Source: Streptomyces sp. cg36
GTDB taxonomy: Bacteria > Actinomycetota > Actinomycetes > Streptomycetales > Streptomycetaceae
Assembly (NCBI RefSeq): GCF_041080675.1
Contig: NZ_CP163520.1
Location: 8,089,501-8,153,500 of the forward strand
Direction of reading: 5' to 3'
Length of the DNA: 64,000 bases
The position numbers and the translations under genes were made by a program. The notes beneath the pieces were generated by a model, which had not been told where the DNA came from, made no database searches, and was given only the letters and a program-made list of their open reading frames with translations. Each line of letters opens with the position of its first letter. The stretch's first letter is position 1. Positions 42,144-51,152 of this stretch are shown here, piece by piece.

Positions 42144-42764
42144 GTGCCCCAGCCGCTGGTTCTACCTACGCTTCCCGCCGTGGACAGCACCCGGCCCGAG
42201 AGCCTCATCAACGTCGTGGACGTCGAAGCGACCTGCTGGCCCGGCTCCCGGCCGCCGGGCGAGGTCAGCGAGATCATCGAGGTCGGGCTGACCGTCATCG
42301 ACCTCGACGCGGGCCGGCGTCTTGCCCGGCACCGGATTGTAGTGCGGCCCGCCCGGTCCAGGGTCAGCGCGTTCTGCACGGAACTGACCGGGTTGACACA
42401 GGACGAGGTGGATCAGGGGCTCGCCTTCGCCGAGGTGTGCCGGTTGCTGGCGGCCGAGCACGGCGCGGGCACCCGGCCGTGGGTGAGCTGGGGCGACTAC
42501 GACCGCAACCAGTTCACACGGCAGTGCCGGGCCACCCGGACGCCCTACCCTTTCGGCCGCCACCACACCAACGCCAAGGCCGTCTTCACCCAGGCGTACG
42601 GCCTGCGCAAGCGCCCCGGGATGGCGCAGGCCCTGGAGATTGCCGGGCGGCGCCTCGAAGGCCGTCACCACCGGGGTGAGGACGACGCCTGGAACATCGC
42701 GGGGCTCGTACTGCACCTCTCCGAACGGGGGGACTGGCCGGGATTGGCAGGAAACCCCGACTGA
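42144..42764 (+). CDS. DEDDh 3'-5' exonuclease
   Basis: The product is 206 aa. The catalytic set is Asp26 and Glu28 in 'VVDVEAT', Asp118 or Asp120 in 'SWGDYD', and His176...Asp181 in 'HRGEDD', the DEDDh order of ERI-1/KapD-like exonucleases. It would trim RNA or DNA 3' ends with two metal ions. The start is uncertain: GTG 42144 gives the longest product, and a GTG at 42180 is possible. It lies 94 bp after the HAD gene. Confidence 0.82.
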   Translation: MPQPLVLPTLPAVDSTRPESLINVVDVEATCWPGSRPPGEVSEIIEVGLTVIDLDAGRRLARHRIVVRPARSRVSAFCTELTGLTQDEVDQGLAFAEVCRLLAAEHGAGTRPWVSWGDYDRNQFTRQCRATRTPYPFGRHHTNAKAVFTQAYGLRKRPGMAQALEIAGRRLEGRHHRGEDDAWNIAGLVLHLSERGDWPGLAGNPD

Positions 42765-42823
42765 CGACCCATCAAGCAGACCCGTCGAGACCGGTCACCG
42801 GCCATCCCCGCCGTGCCGGAGCC

Positions 42824-45058
42824 TCAGACGACCGTCTGGTACGAGGGGGCGTCCTCCAGCGACGTCTCCCGCCGGTCCGCCAGCGGGTCCTGGCGCTCGC
42901 CCGTGCCGTGGTACACGTACGGCTTGCCCTGCTGGTCGTAGGCGAGGACGTCGGCCTTGCCGTCGTTGTCGGCGTCTCCGATGCCGATCAGTTGGCGGTA
43001 GGTGTTCCAGCCGCCGCCGATGCGGGTGCGCGCGGTGAAGTTGCCGTCGCCCTTACCCAGGTAGAGCCAGAGCACGCCGTCCTTGTCGCGGGCCACCAGG
43101 TCCCCGGCCTTGGCGCCCGCGATGTCGCCGACGGCGGTGATCTGGTTGTACGCGTTCCAGCCGCCGCCAAGCTTCACGCGCCCGGCAAAGGGCGCCTGAC
43201 GATTGCCGGTGCCCTTGTACAGCCACAGGGTCCCCGAGGCGTCGCGGGCCAGCAGGTCGCCCAGACCGTCGCCGGTCAGGTCGGATCCGGCCGTGATCTC
43301 GTTGTACGTGTTCCAGCCGCCGCCGATGCGGGTGCGGGCGGTGAAGTTGCCGTCGCCCTTGCCCAGGTAGAGCCAGAGCACACCGCTCTTGTCCCGGGCC
43401 ACCAGATCGGCGTTCGGGGCTCCGGCGACGTTGCCGACGGAGACCAGTTTGTCGTAGGTGTTCCAGCCCGAGCCGATCAGGTCGCGGTTACGCCCGTCGA
43501 GCTTCGCGGCGGCCGGGTCGTGGAAGGTGTCCTCGCGGTACAGCCAGCCCGCCGAGTCGCGGACCAGGACGTCGGGGGAGCCGTTGTCGGTGTAGTCGTG
43601 GGCGGCGGCCGGGCGTGCGAGGGTGAAGGTGCCGTTGACGTCGAGGTCGGGGCCGAGACCGTTCATGGGCTTGGCCACCAGGCGCCAGGTGTAGGCGCCG
43701 TTGGGCGCGGCGACCGTACCGTCGTACGGGTGGAACAGGCCGTCCCACTCGAAGTCGACCCAGCCCGCACCGGGGTGCTCCGAGAACACAGAGCTGGGGT
43801 TCGACACGTATTCGCGGCCGGAAACCGTGTGGCGCACGGTAACGCTCACCTCGACGTTGAGGCGGGACAACCGCCAGCGCGCCCGCCAAGGGGTGCGGTC
43901 CAGCACCGCGGGGACCTCGCTGCCGAGCACGGTGATCTTGGTCGGCTCGCCGGTGGGGGCCACCAGCTCGGCGACCGGTGCGCCGTCCGCCGAGGCCGAG
44001 AGGCGGTACAGCCCCTCGCCTTGCTCGACGGTGCCGCCCGTCACCAGGACCGAGCCGTCGGGCGCGGGCGTCACGGAAGTGGCGTGGTCGAGCACCTTGC
44101 GCGCGGTGCCGCCGCCGAGCGGCATGGCCTTGAAAGAGGTCTTCCAGGCGTTGTCGAGCACGCTCTTGTCCACGGTCCGGGCGTTGCCGTACAGGACCCA
44201 GTCGCCGACCAGGCCCACCAGGGGCGGGTGCCCCACATCCAGCATCTCCCCGGACCAGCTGTCGCTCCCGTCGCGGCGGGCGGTGCTCAGATTCGTCTCG
44301 TACCGCCCGCTCATGAGCACACCGAGCGTGGCCACATGGGTTGAGGAGACGGCAGTGTGCGCGTAGTCGCCGCTGAGGTGGCGCACCGTGGAGTCCACGG
44401 CCTTCGCCGACGCCAGATCCACCACGAGGTGGTTGGTGAAGGGGTCGTAGGAGCCCTCCTTGAAGCCCAGCAGTACCGCCCCCGCCGTCCCCGCCGTCAC
44501 CTTGACGTCCTGAAGTCGGGTAGGCAGGCCGGTGACGACGCGGTCGGTCATCGAGCCGTCCACCTGGGCCAGGAGATGCACCTCGGAGGTGTCGCCGCTG
44601 CCTTTCGTGGCGACGACGGTGTCGCCGACCGTTCCGGCGTACCGGTAGCCGCGCGTGGCGAGGTCGACGACGGTCGACGTGCCGGTCGCCATGTTCCGCA
44701 GGGTGATCTTGTCCGAGGACCTGGGGCGCTCGGGATGATCGCCCAGGACGACGGTGTCGGACGCAGTGCCGTGCAGGGTGGGGCTGTGATCAGTGTCCTT
44801 GCCGAGCTCTGTGGAGACGCCGTCGGAGTAGCGCGTCCACCGCAGGGTGCCGTCCGCGTTCGCGGAGAGGAAACCGGTCGTGCCCGCGCTCAGGACCTCA
44901 GCCCCGGGAGCGATCTTGACGAGCGCGCGAGGGGAGTGCGCGGCGGCCGGAAGGGGCATGGCCGCGGCGATGGGGGCGACCAGCGGCCCCGCCGTCACCG
45001 CCAGCCCCGCACTGATCGCCAGCGCCATGAGCCGTCGCGGAATACGGGAGCCAGTCAT
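42824..45058 (-). CDS. large secreted protein with FG-GAP/VCBS-like repeats
   Basis: The product is 744 aa. A signal peptide (about 1-33) is followed by a beta-propeller-like region (about 40-400), a beta-sandwich region (about 410-510) and four to five FG-GAP-type repeats of about 45-50 residues ('DLVARDKxGVLWLYLGKGDG', Asp-rich calcium-loop pattern) to the C terminus. Such proteins are common in Streptomyces and probably bind ligands outside the cell. GGAGGG precedes the ATG at 45058. Two repeats are nearly identical at DNA level (43013-43090 and 43310-43390). Confidence 0.8.
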   Translation of the reverse strand: MTGSRIPRRLMALAISAGLAVTAGPLVAPIAAAMPLPAAAHSPRALVKIAPGAEVLSAGTTGFLSANADGTLRWTRYSDGVSTELGKDTDHSPTLHGTASDTVVLGDHPERPRSSDKITLRNMATGTSTVVDLATRGYRYAGTVGDTVVATKGSGDTSEVHLLAQVDGSMTDRVVTGLPTRLQDVKVTAGTAGAVLLGFKEGSYDPFTNHLVVDLASAKAVDSTVRHLSGDYAHTAVSSTHVATLGVLMSGRYETNLSTARRDGSDSWSGEMLDVGHPPLVGLVGDWVLYGNARTVDKSVLDNAWKTSFKAMPLGGGTARKVLDHATSVTPAPDGSVLVTGGTVEQGEGLYRLSASADGAPVAELVAPTGEPTKITVLGSEVPAVLDRTPWRARWRLSRLNVEVSVTVRHTVSGREYVSNPSSVFSEHPGAGWVDFEWDGLFHPYDGTVAAPNGAYTWRLVAKPMNGLGPDLDVNGTFTLARPAAAHDYTDNGSPDVLVRDSAGWLYREDTFHDPAAAKLDGRNRDLIGSGWNTYDKLVSVGNVAGAPNADLVARDKSGVLWLYLGKGDGNFTARTRIGGGWNTYNEITAGSDLTGDGLGDLLARDASGTLWLYKGTGNRQAPFAGRVKLGGGWNAYNQITAVGDIAGAKAGDLVARDKDGVLWLYLGKGDGNFTARTRIGGGWNTYRQLIGIGDADNDGKADVLAYDQQGKPYVYHGTGERQDPLADRRETSLEDAPSYQTVV

Positions 45059-45367
45059 GTGCCCTCCTGGACAGAACGGAAACAGCGGTGAACGGAGGGC
45101 AGCGAAGGACGTGAGGGTCCCGCGGTACGGCATGTACGTGATCCCCCACAGGTGCGCACAGATAGTAACAACAGTGCATTCGGGGCAGAGCCACCAGCCC
45201 TGAACCAGCCCAGGAGCCGCAGGGGCAGGGGTGGGGCGGAAGCGTCGCCGCGGAGATCGCCGGCCTGATCGGGCCCGTGCTCACCCTCCTGCGTCACTGA
45301 CGCGTTGTACGGAAGTGCCGGATGAGAAGGATGGCGTACGGGCCCTTTCGTGATCCAGAATGATCGG
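45059..45367. other. intergenic stretch with a short coding-like tail
   Basis: No complete gene is present. On the + strand 45200-45300 a frame ending at TGA 45298-45300 reads as a hydrophobic C terminus ('VAAEIAGLIGPVLTLLRH') but has no start codon after the preceding stop. It may be a decayed gene end. Confidence 0.35.
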
Positions 45368-45910
45368 ATGGTCACGCTGGAGACTCCCCGACTGATCCTG
45401 CGTCGCTGGCGCGAGGAGGACGTCGCGCCGATGGCTGCCGTCAATGCCGACCCCGAGGTCATGCGGTGGATCCGTGACGGCAGCGTCCGTGACGAGCGGC
45501 AGACCCGCGAGGGCATCCGGGCGTGGGAGGGCGAGTGGGAGTCGCGGGGCTTCGGCCTGTTCGCCGTGGAGCTCCGCTCCACCGGTGAGATGGCCGGGTT
45601 CACCGGCCTTTCGGTGCCCGGCTACTTGCCCGAGGTGCTGCCGGCGGTCGAGGTCGGCTGGCGGCTGGGACGTTCCCACTGGGGGCAGGGCCTGGCCACC
45701 GAGGCCGCTGTGGCCGCCGTACGGTTCGGGTTCGTCGAGCGGGGGCTGGAGCGGCTCGTCAGCATCGCCCAAGTGGGCAACGACGCCTCCGAACGGATCA
45801 TGACCAAACTCGGGATGCGTCCGGCCCACGAGACCGTCCATCCCACCAACGGTCGGCGGGTCCGGGTGTTCGAGCTGTCGTCGGACCAGTACGGCGGGAC
45901 CGCGCGCTGA
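45368..45910 (+). CDS. GNAT-family N-acetyltransferase (RimJ/RimL-like)
   Basis: The product is 180 aa. It begins 'TLETPRLILRRW' and has 'WGQGLATEAA' (acetyl-CoA loop, about 105-115) and 'NDASERIMTKLGM', the signature of RimJ/RimL-type enzymes that acetylate protein N termini or small amines. The ATG at 45368 is preferred; a GTG six codons upstream is possible. Neither has a clear ribosome site. The gene stands alone. Confidence 0.87.
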   Translation: MVTLETPRLILRRWREEDVAPMAAVNADPEVMRWIRDGSVRDERQTREGIRAWEGEWESRGFGLFAVELRSTGEMAGFTGLSVPGYLPEVLPAVEVGWRLGRSHWGQGLATEAAVAAVRFGFVERGLERLVSIAQVGNDASERIMTKLGMRPAHETVHPTNGRRVRVFELSSDQYGGTAR

Positions 45911-46202
45911 CGACGGCGGCGGGCCCGTGGGTCCGTTTGTCCGTGGGCCGGTGCGGCTGTCGGCCGGGAGGCCCTGCCCTCGCCGAGCGCCTCCCCGGGA
46001 CCGGATGGTCGCGAACTCCCCGACAGGTAGGCCGCCTTGTGGCCGTCCTGGATGCAGACGGGGCGGGGAAGTGCTTGAACCAAGGTAGGAAGTCCCCGCC
46101 GCCCAGGACGTGAAGCCAGCGCCCTGCGCGGGCCGCTGGGCGGCGGCGAGGAACCTCCCGCAAGCGACAGCACCGTACGCCGCGAGCGGGCACAATCGGC
46201 GG
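45911..46202. other. intergenic stretch
   Basis: I see nothing that I can support in the 292 bp between the GNAT gene and the ATPase gene. Confidence 0.4.
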
Positions 46203-48320
46203 ATGCGTGCTGTCATTCCGCCCCAGGACACCGTCTTTGTCGGTCGCGGCAAGGAGCTGGCCCTGCTCGCCCCGTGCGTGAGCGCGCCCGGGCTGGTCAC
46301 ACTCACCGGCCCGGGCGGGGTGGGCAAGACACGGCTCGCCGCCCACCTGACGGCACTCCTTTCGGGTGAAGACGGCCCGGAAGAAGGTGAGTCGGACGAA
46401 GGCGTCCCGCACGCGGCGGACACACCTCCAATGGCGCCCGCACTGCTCACGGCCTCCGTGGGCTGGGCCTCGCTGTGGCAGTTGCGAGACGACCGGCTGC
46501 TGGCGGCCACGGTCGCCGACGCCTCGGGGCTGTCCGACCACACGACGAGGCGACCGGTGCACGCACTGGCGCAGTGGATCGGCGGCCGTCGCACACTCCT
46601 CGTCCTGGACTCGTGCGAGCACCTGATCCCGTCCTGCGCCGACCTGGTCGCCGAACTGCTCATCGCGTGCCCGGCCCTGACCGTCCTGGCCACCAGCCGC
46701 GAACCGCTGGGGCTGCCCGGCGAGCAGGTGCACGCGGTGGAACCGCTGCCGCCCACCACCGACGCGCTGGAACTCTTCCTCGACCGCGCGGCCCTGGCCG
46801 GAGCGCCGCTGACCCGGCCCGCCGACCTGGCCGCCGCCACCGCCGTCTGCCGGCACCTCGAAGGCATGCCGCTCGCCCTGGAACTCGCCGCGGCGCAGCT
46901 TCCCCAGCGGCCCGTCAGCGCCATGGCCGCAGCCCTGGAGGCACGCCTCGACCTCACCGCGCCGGACGACGGCCTCCCCGACGGGCTGTCACCCGGGCCC
47001 GCCCACCAGCGGGCCCTGCGCACCAGCATCGGCTGGAGCCACGAACTGTGTACACCCGTGGAACGCCTGCTGTGGGCCCGTATGTCGGTGTTCCGCGCCG
47101 CAACCGGTGCGGTGGCCGTGCGCGCCGTCTGCGGCGGCGGACCGCTGGACGGGCCCGCGCTCGGCGAAGCCCTGGCGGGGCTGTGCCGCAAGTCCGTACT
47201 GACCCGGACACCGGCAGGCACCTACCGCATGCTCGACACCGTTCGGGAGTACGGGGAGATGTGGCTGGACGAGCTCGGCGAGCGGGACCGCTTCGCCGAC
47301 CGGCACGCCCGCTACGTCCTCGAACTGGCCCGCGAGGCGGACCGTGCCTGGTACGGGCCCGCCCAGGCCGACACCTACCGCAACCTGCGCCACGGTCACG
47401 CCGATGTCTGCGCGGCGCTGGACCACCTCGGTACCCACGAGCCGTCCGCCGCCCTCGAACTCGCCGCGCTGGTCGCGTTCTTCTGGGTCTGCTGCGGCCA
47501 TCTGCACCAGGCCGGGCACTACTTGACGCAGTCCCTGGAACACGCCGATGCCCCGATGGCCGTGCACGCCAGGGCTCGCTGGGCGCTGGGCGTGGTGCGC
47601 GTGCTCCAGGGCGACCACGGCGCGGCATCCGGACTCGCCCGCCACAGCCATGCCTGTGCCCATCTGTCGGGCGACGAGGACCGGCTGCTGGACGCCGTCT
47701 ACCTGCACGGGTTGGTCCTGCTGCTCCAGGGGCGCCCGCAGGAGGCGGGGGACCGATGCAGACAGGCGCTCGACGCCCTGGGCGGCAGCGCGGGCCGACG
47801 CGCCCGGTGCCGCCTGGTGGTGATCTTCGCGCAGACCGGTACGGGACGGCTGGAGGAAGCCGCCCGCGCCGCCCGGATCCTGCGGGCCGAGTGCGTGGGC
47901 CGGGGCGAACTCTGGACCAGGGCCTACACCGATCACCAGCTCGCCCTGGCCGCGGTGCTGAGCGGGCGCCCCGCCGAAGCGGTGGCCAGCGCCCGCCGCA
48001 TGGTCGCCGCGAAACACCATCTCGGCGACGTGTTCGGCGTGGCGCTCGGCCTGGACCTGCTCTGCGCCGGACTGGCCGCACAAGGCCGGGCCGAACAGGC
48101 CGCCCAGTTCTCCGGCACCGCCCTGGCCTGCTGGCGCGCGACGGGCCACCCCCAGCGCGGCACGCCCGAACTCGCGGAGGTCCGCGACAGTGCCACCCGC
48201 GCGGCGCGGCGGCGCATCGGGGACCACGCGTACGACAGGGCGTTCAGGGCGGGCGCGCACGCCGAACCGGCCACGGCGGTACGCCGCATCCTGGAGGGCC
48301 CGCTGAGTGGATCCGGTTGA
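46203..48320 (+). CDS. STAND-type ATPase with helical repeats, no DNA-binding domain
   Basis: The product is 705 aa. The P-loop is 'TGPGGVGKT' (about 37-45) and Walker B is 'LLVLDSCEHL' (about 140), followed by 'TSREPLG' (sensor) and 'GMPLALELAAAQL', as in LuxR/AfsR-type STAND regulators. TPR-like helices fill about 400-700. The usual N-terminal SARP or C-terminal LuxR helix-turn-helix is missing: the protein starts directly at 'VFVGRGKEL' and ends after 'RRILEGPLSG'. It may act as a signalling scaffold, or it may have lost a DNA-binding end. Confidence 0.78.
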   Translation: MRAVIPPQDTVFVGRGKELALLAPCVSAPGLVTLTGPGGVGKTRLAAHLTALLSGEDGPEEGESDEGVPHAADTPPMAPALLTASVGWASLWQLRDDRLLAATVADASGLSDHTTRRPVHALAQWIGGRRTLLVLDSCEHLIPSCADLVAELLIACPALTVLATSREPLGLPGEQVHAVEPLPPTTDALELFLDRAALAGAPLTRPADLAAATAVCRHLEGMPLALELAAAQLPQRPVSAMAAALEARLDLTAPDDGLPDGLSPGPAHQRALRTSIGWSHELCTPVERLLWARMSVFRAATGAVAVRAVCGGGPLDGPALGEALAGLCRKSVLTRTPAGTYRMLDTVREYGEMWLDELGERDRFADRHARYVLELAREADRAWYGPAQADTYRNLRHGHADVCAALDHLGTHEPSAALELAALVAFFWVCCGHLHQAGHYLTQSLEHADAPMAVHARARWALGVVRVLQGDHGAASGLARHSHACAHLSGDEDRLLDAVYLHGLVLLLQGRPQEAGDRCRQALDALGGSAGRRARCRLVVIFAQTGTGRLEEAARAARILRAECVGRGELWTRAYTDHQLALAAVLSGRPAEAVASARRMVAAKHHLGDVFGVALGLDLLCAGLAAQGRAEQAAQFSGTALACWRATGHPQRGTPELAEVRDSATRAARRRIGDHAYDRAFRAGAHAEPATAVRRILEGPLSGSG

Positions 48321-48352
48321 CGCGCACGGGCGTGCGGCGGTCAGTGCACGCC

Positions 48353-49252
48353 TCAGCGGGGCGGCAGCAGGCTGGCCACCGCCTCGGTGAACGCTCCCGG
48401 GGCTTCCTGTGGAACGTTGTGTCCTACGCCCGGCAGAAGCCGGTGCGTATACGGTCCGGTGAAGCAGTCGCGGTCCTCGGCCGCGCTCGGACCGCCCACC
48501 CCGTCGTCACCGCTTTCGAGCACGACGGTGGGTACGGAGATCGGCGGCTCGTGGGCGATGAGGTCTTCGAGCTCCTGGTAGCGGGGGTCGCCCTCGGCCA
48601 GGCCGAACCGGTGCCGGTAGGAGTGGACGACCACGTCGACGAAGTCGGGATTGTGCAGGCTCGCGGCGCTGGCGGGGAAGGCGGCGTTCGCCCCGGCCCA
48701 GGTCGGAGACCAGGTGCGCCAGAGCAGTTCGCACAGGGCGTCGCGGTTGCGCTCCAGGCCGAGCCGTCCGCGCTCGGAGTGGAAGTAGTACTGGTACCAG
48801 TACGTGCGCTCCCACTCCGGGGCGGTGGGCTCTCCGGCATGGGCGAGGTCCTGGACGTTGTAGCCGTCGACGGTGACCAGGCCGCGCACGCGCTCGGGGT
48901 GCAGGGCGGCGGTGATGCACGCGGCCCGGCCGCCCCAGTCGTAGCCTGCGAGGACGGCGCCCTCGATGTCGAGGGCGTCCATGAAGTCCAGCAAGTCCTG
49001 CGCGAGCGCCGCCTGTTGCCCGGAGCGGACGGTCGTACGGTCCCGGAACCGGGTCGGCCCGAAGCCGCGCAGGTAGGGTGCGAGTACGTGGGCGCCCCGG
49101 TCGGCGAGGGCCGTGGAGACGTCGTCGAACGCCCTGACGTTGTAGGGGAATCCATGGAGCAGGATCACCGGCGGGGCGTCGCGCTCACCCGCGTGTTCGT
49201 AGGCGATGTCCAGTACTGGTGTGGTGACGTGTCCTGCTGGTGAGAGAGCCAT
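48353..49252 (-). CDS. epoxide-hydrolase-like alpha/beta hydrolase
   Basis: The product is 299 aa. The oxyanion region is 'HGFP' (about 33), the nucleophile elbow is 'GYDWGG' with Asp105 and the catalytic His278 is in 'GHNVPQE'. An Asp nucleophile marks epoxide hydrolases and haloalkane dehalogenases; two Tyr in the cap region ('YWYQYYF') fit an epoxide hydrolase. ATG 49252 has no strong ribosome site and the frame is open to 49342. It is convergent with the STAND ATPase gene, 32 bp apart. Confidence 0.82.
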   Translation of the reverse strand: MALSPAGHVTTPVLDIAYEHAGERDAPPVILLHGFPYNVRAFDDVSTALADRGAHVLAPYLRGFGPTRFRDRTTVRSGQQAALAQDLLDFMDALDIEGAVLAGYDWGGRAACITAALHPERVRGLVTVDGYNVQDLAHAGEPTAPEWERTYWYQYYFHSERGRLGLERNRDALCELLWRTWSPTWAGANAAFPASAASLHNPDFVDVVVHSYRHRFGLAEGDPRYQELEDLIAHEPPISVPTVVLESGDDGVGGPSAAEDRDCFTGPYTHRLLPGVGHNVPQEAPGAFTEAVASLLPPR

Positions 49253-49449
49253 TGCGTGATCTTGGCACGGTCCCGCCCCGAACTGCCCCGAATTTGAGAG
49301 GGCATCGGCCAGTACTCCGGAGACCGCGCCCGCACCGGTCAAGAGCGGTGCCGCCCGGAATGGCGCTTCAACTGGGTCCCCGGTTGGAGCGGCTCTCCCA
49401 GCCTGGGACGATCAGCAGGACCGCAGGAAAGCAAGCAAAGGTGGGGAAC

Positions 49450-49644
49450 ATGATGAGTCTGCTGCTGGTCGGTGTGCTGGTGCTCGCTGTCGGGGGGTGC
49501 GCGTGTGTGGTGTGGGCGGACCGCGGCGGCCCCCGGTGGGCCCGTGGTGTGGCGGCCGTGACGCTCGCGGCGGGCGAGCTGGTGCGCCAGTCCCGGAAGC
49601 GGCGGCGCCGGAGTGTGAGCGGGAACAGCGGCGGGGACGACTAG
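49450..49644 (+). CDS. small membrane protein
   Basis: The product is 64 aa with an N-terminal hydrophobic helix (about 3-22, 'LLLVGVLVLAVGG') and a basic C terminus ('RKRRRRS'). GGTGGGGA precedes the ATG at 49450. It lies 74 bp before the 37-aa peptide gene and may share its transcript. No family is recognised. Confidence 0.6.
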   Translation: MMSLLLVGVLVLAVGGCACVVWADRGGPRWARGVAAVTLAAGELVRQSRKRRRRSVSGNSGGDD

Positions 49645-49718
49645 AAACGCGGACGCGGTCGGGGCACCCTCCTTTGTGGCGTCTTTCACCCCGCAAGACC
49701 CGCGGGAGAGGAGTCGGC

Positions 49719-49832
49719 ATGGGTAAGCACGGTGACGGCAAGGGCGGGTCCGACGGGGACAGGCAGCAGTCTCCGAAAGAGAGCGACGGGCAGTGGAACA
49801 AGCCCGTCAGCGATCCGCCGAAGAAGAAGTGA
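49719..49832 (+). CDS. 37-aa hydrophilic peptide, RiPP precursor candidate
   Basis: The peptide has an excellent ribosome site (GAGAGGAG, 6-7 nt spacing). It is rich in Gly, Asp, Ser and Lys, has three Asp-Gly steps (Asp6, Asp12, Asp23) and ends 'DPPKKK'. The stop is 7 bp before the start of a PIMT-like methyltransferase gene. Asp-Gly is the sequence that most easily forms succinimide or isoaspartate, the chemistry PIMT-like enzymes drive in graspetides, imiditides and pamtides. A precursor role is inferred from this pairing. It could also be a small structural protein. Confidence 0.6.
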   Translation: MGKHGDGKGGSDGDRQQSPKESDGQWNKPVSDPPKKK

Positions 49833-49839
49833 CGGCCGC

Positions 49840-50961
49840 GTGAGCACTCCGGAGCGGCTGCGGGAGATCCTGCTCAACAAGGGTGTCCTGGTGGTGGGTT
49901 CGCCGTGGGAGCGGGCGGTGCGCGAGGTGCCGCGGGCCGCGTTCCTGCCCGATGTGGTCGAGACGCCGCAGCGGGTCATCTCGCGCGGTACGTCCCCGGA
50001 ACGGTGGCTGACCGCCGTCTACGGTGACCTCCCGTTGACCACGCAGGTCAATGACGGGCGGCCCGTCTCGGAGGGCGATTACGAGCTGCCCACGTCGTCG
50101 AGCTCGATGCCGTCGGTCATGGTGGAGATGCTGGACCTGCTCGACGTCCACGACGGGCAGCGTGTTCTGGAACTGGGGGCCGCTACTGGCTACAACGCCG
50201 CTTGGCTGTGCCATCGTCTGGGGGATGCGCGCGTGACCACCCTCGACATCGACGCGGTCCTCGCCGAGGAGGCGTGCGCCAACCTGAAGGCGGCCGGTTA
50301 CCGTCCGCAGGTGGTGGTGGGCGACGGAGCGGCGGGCTGGCCCGACGGCGCCCCGTACCAGCGGCTCATCGCCACCTACACGGTCGCGGAGATCCCCTGT
50401 ACGTGGGTGGCTCAGGTGCCCTCGGGGCGCATCGTGGCACCCTGGGGCGGCAGCTGGTTCTCCCACTCCTTCGCCGTCCTGGAGACCGCCGACGGGATCG
50501 CGCAGGGGCGGTTCGCCGGGTATCCGGCGTTCATGCGCAGCCGGACCGGCCGTCCGCACCGCGGCTACCTGTCCGACTTCCTGCACCACGCCGACGACGC
50601 GATCACGACCCGCACCGCGTTGTCGCCGCGGGAACTGGTGGGCGACAGCGACGCCCTGTTCTTCACCGGTCTCGCCCTGACCGACGCCTGGTACCTGCTG
50701 GCCGAGGCCGAGGACGGCAGTGACGAGGCGACACTGTGGCTGCTGGCGGACGACCGCGCCTCCTGGGCAGCGGCCGAGTACGTCCCCGGACACGACACCT
50801 TCGAAGTGGACCAGTACGGGCCGCGCCGCCTGTGGGACGAGGCCGCCCTCGCGTACCGGCGGTGGCAGGAGCACGGCGCGCCGTCCCGCGACCGGTTCGG
50901 CCTGACCGTCACGCCCGCCGGGCAGTCCGTCTGGTTGGACACCCCCGAGCGGACGGTCTGA
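49840..50961 (+). CDS. PIMT-like (protein-L-isoaspartate) O-methyltransferase
   Basis: The product is 373 aa. The SAM-binding core (about 85-200) shows 'VLELGAATGYNAAWL', 'VTTLDIDA' and 'VVVGDGAAGWPDGAPYQRL' in the PIMT order. A C-terminal region of about 170 residues is longer than in housekeeping PIMT (about 210 aa in total), like the PIMT homologues that modify RiPP precursors. It methylates Asp or isoAsp carboxylates. It starts at GTG 49840, 7 bp after a 37-aa peptide rich in Asp-Gly. No ATP-grasp or lanthipeptide enzyme is next to it. Confidence 0.78.
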   Translation: MSTPERLREILLNKGVLVVGSPWERAVREVPRAAFLPDVVETPQRVISRGTSPERWLTAVYGDLPLTTQVNDGRPVSEGDYELPTSSSSMPSVMVEMLDLLDVHDGQRVLELGAATGYNAAWLCHRLGDARVTTLDIDAVLAEEACANLKAAGYRPQVVVGDGAAGWPDGAPYQRLIATYTVAEIPCTWVAQVPSGRIVAPWGGSWFSHSFAVLETADGIAQGRFAGYPAFMRSRTGRPHRGYLSDFLHHADDAITTRTALSPRELVGDSDALFFTGLALTDAWYLLAEAEDGSDEATLWLLADDRASWAAAEYVPGHDTFEVDQYGPRRLWDEAALAYRRWQEHGAPSRDRFGLTVTPAGQSVWLDTPERTV

Positions 50962-51152
50962 CCCGCGCGGGCCGTCAGGGTGGGGTTGGACCGGCACTCA
51001 GCGGAGCCTGTTCGTCCTGGCCACGAGCCCGCCTCGCCGCGTGCCGTACGCGACGGGGACGCGTCAGGGCAGCGTCAGGATCCGCGGCGCTCGGCTGCGC
51101 CGCCGTCTGTGCCGGAGCACCGTGGAGCGGGGGGAGAGCTCAGGAGGTGGCC

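Noticed and set aside
43013..43390. Near-identical DNA repeats that could suggest a mobile or CRISPR-like array
   Set aside because: They are in-frame protein repeats of the FG-GAP-type secreted protein, with codon-level drift and no regular spacer design.
49450..51000. A graspetide or lanthipeptide cluster around the PIMT-like gene
   Set aside because: No ATP-grasp ligase, LanB/LanC-like or FxLD-type precursor lies near it. Only the stand-alone PIMT and peptide remain, so a pamtide/imiditide-like reading is kept instead.
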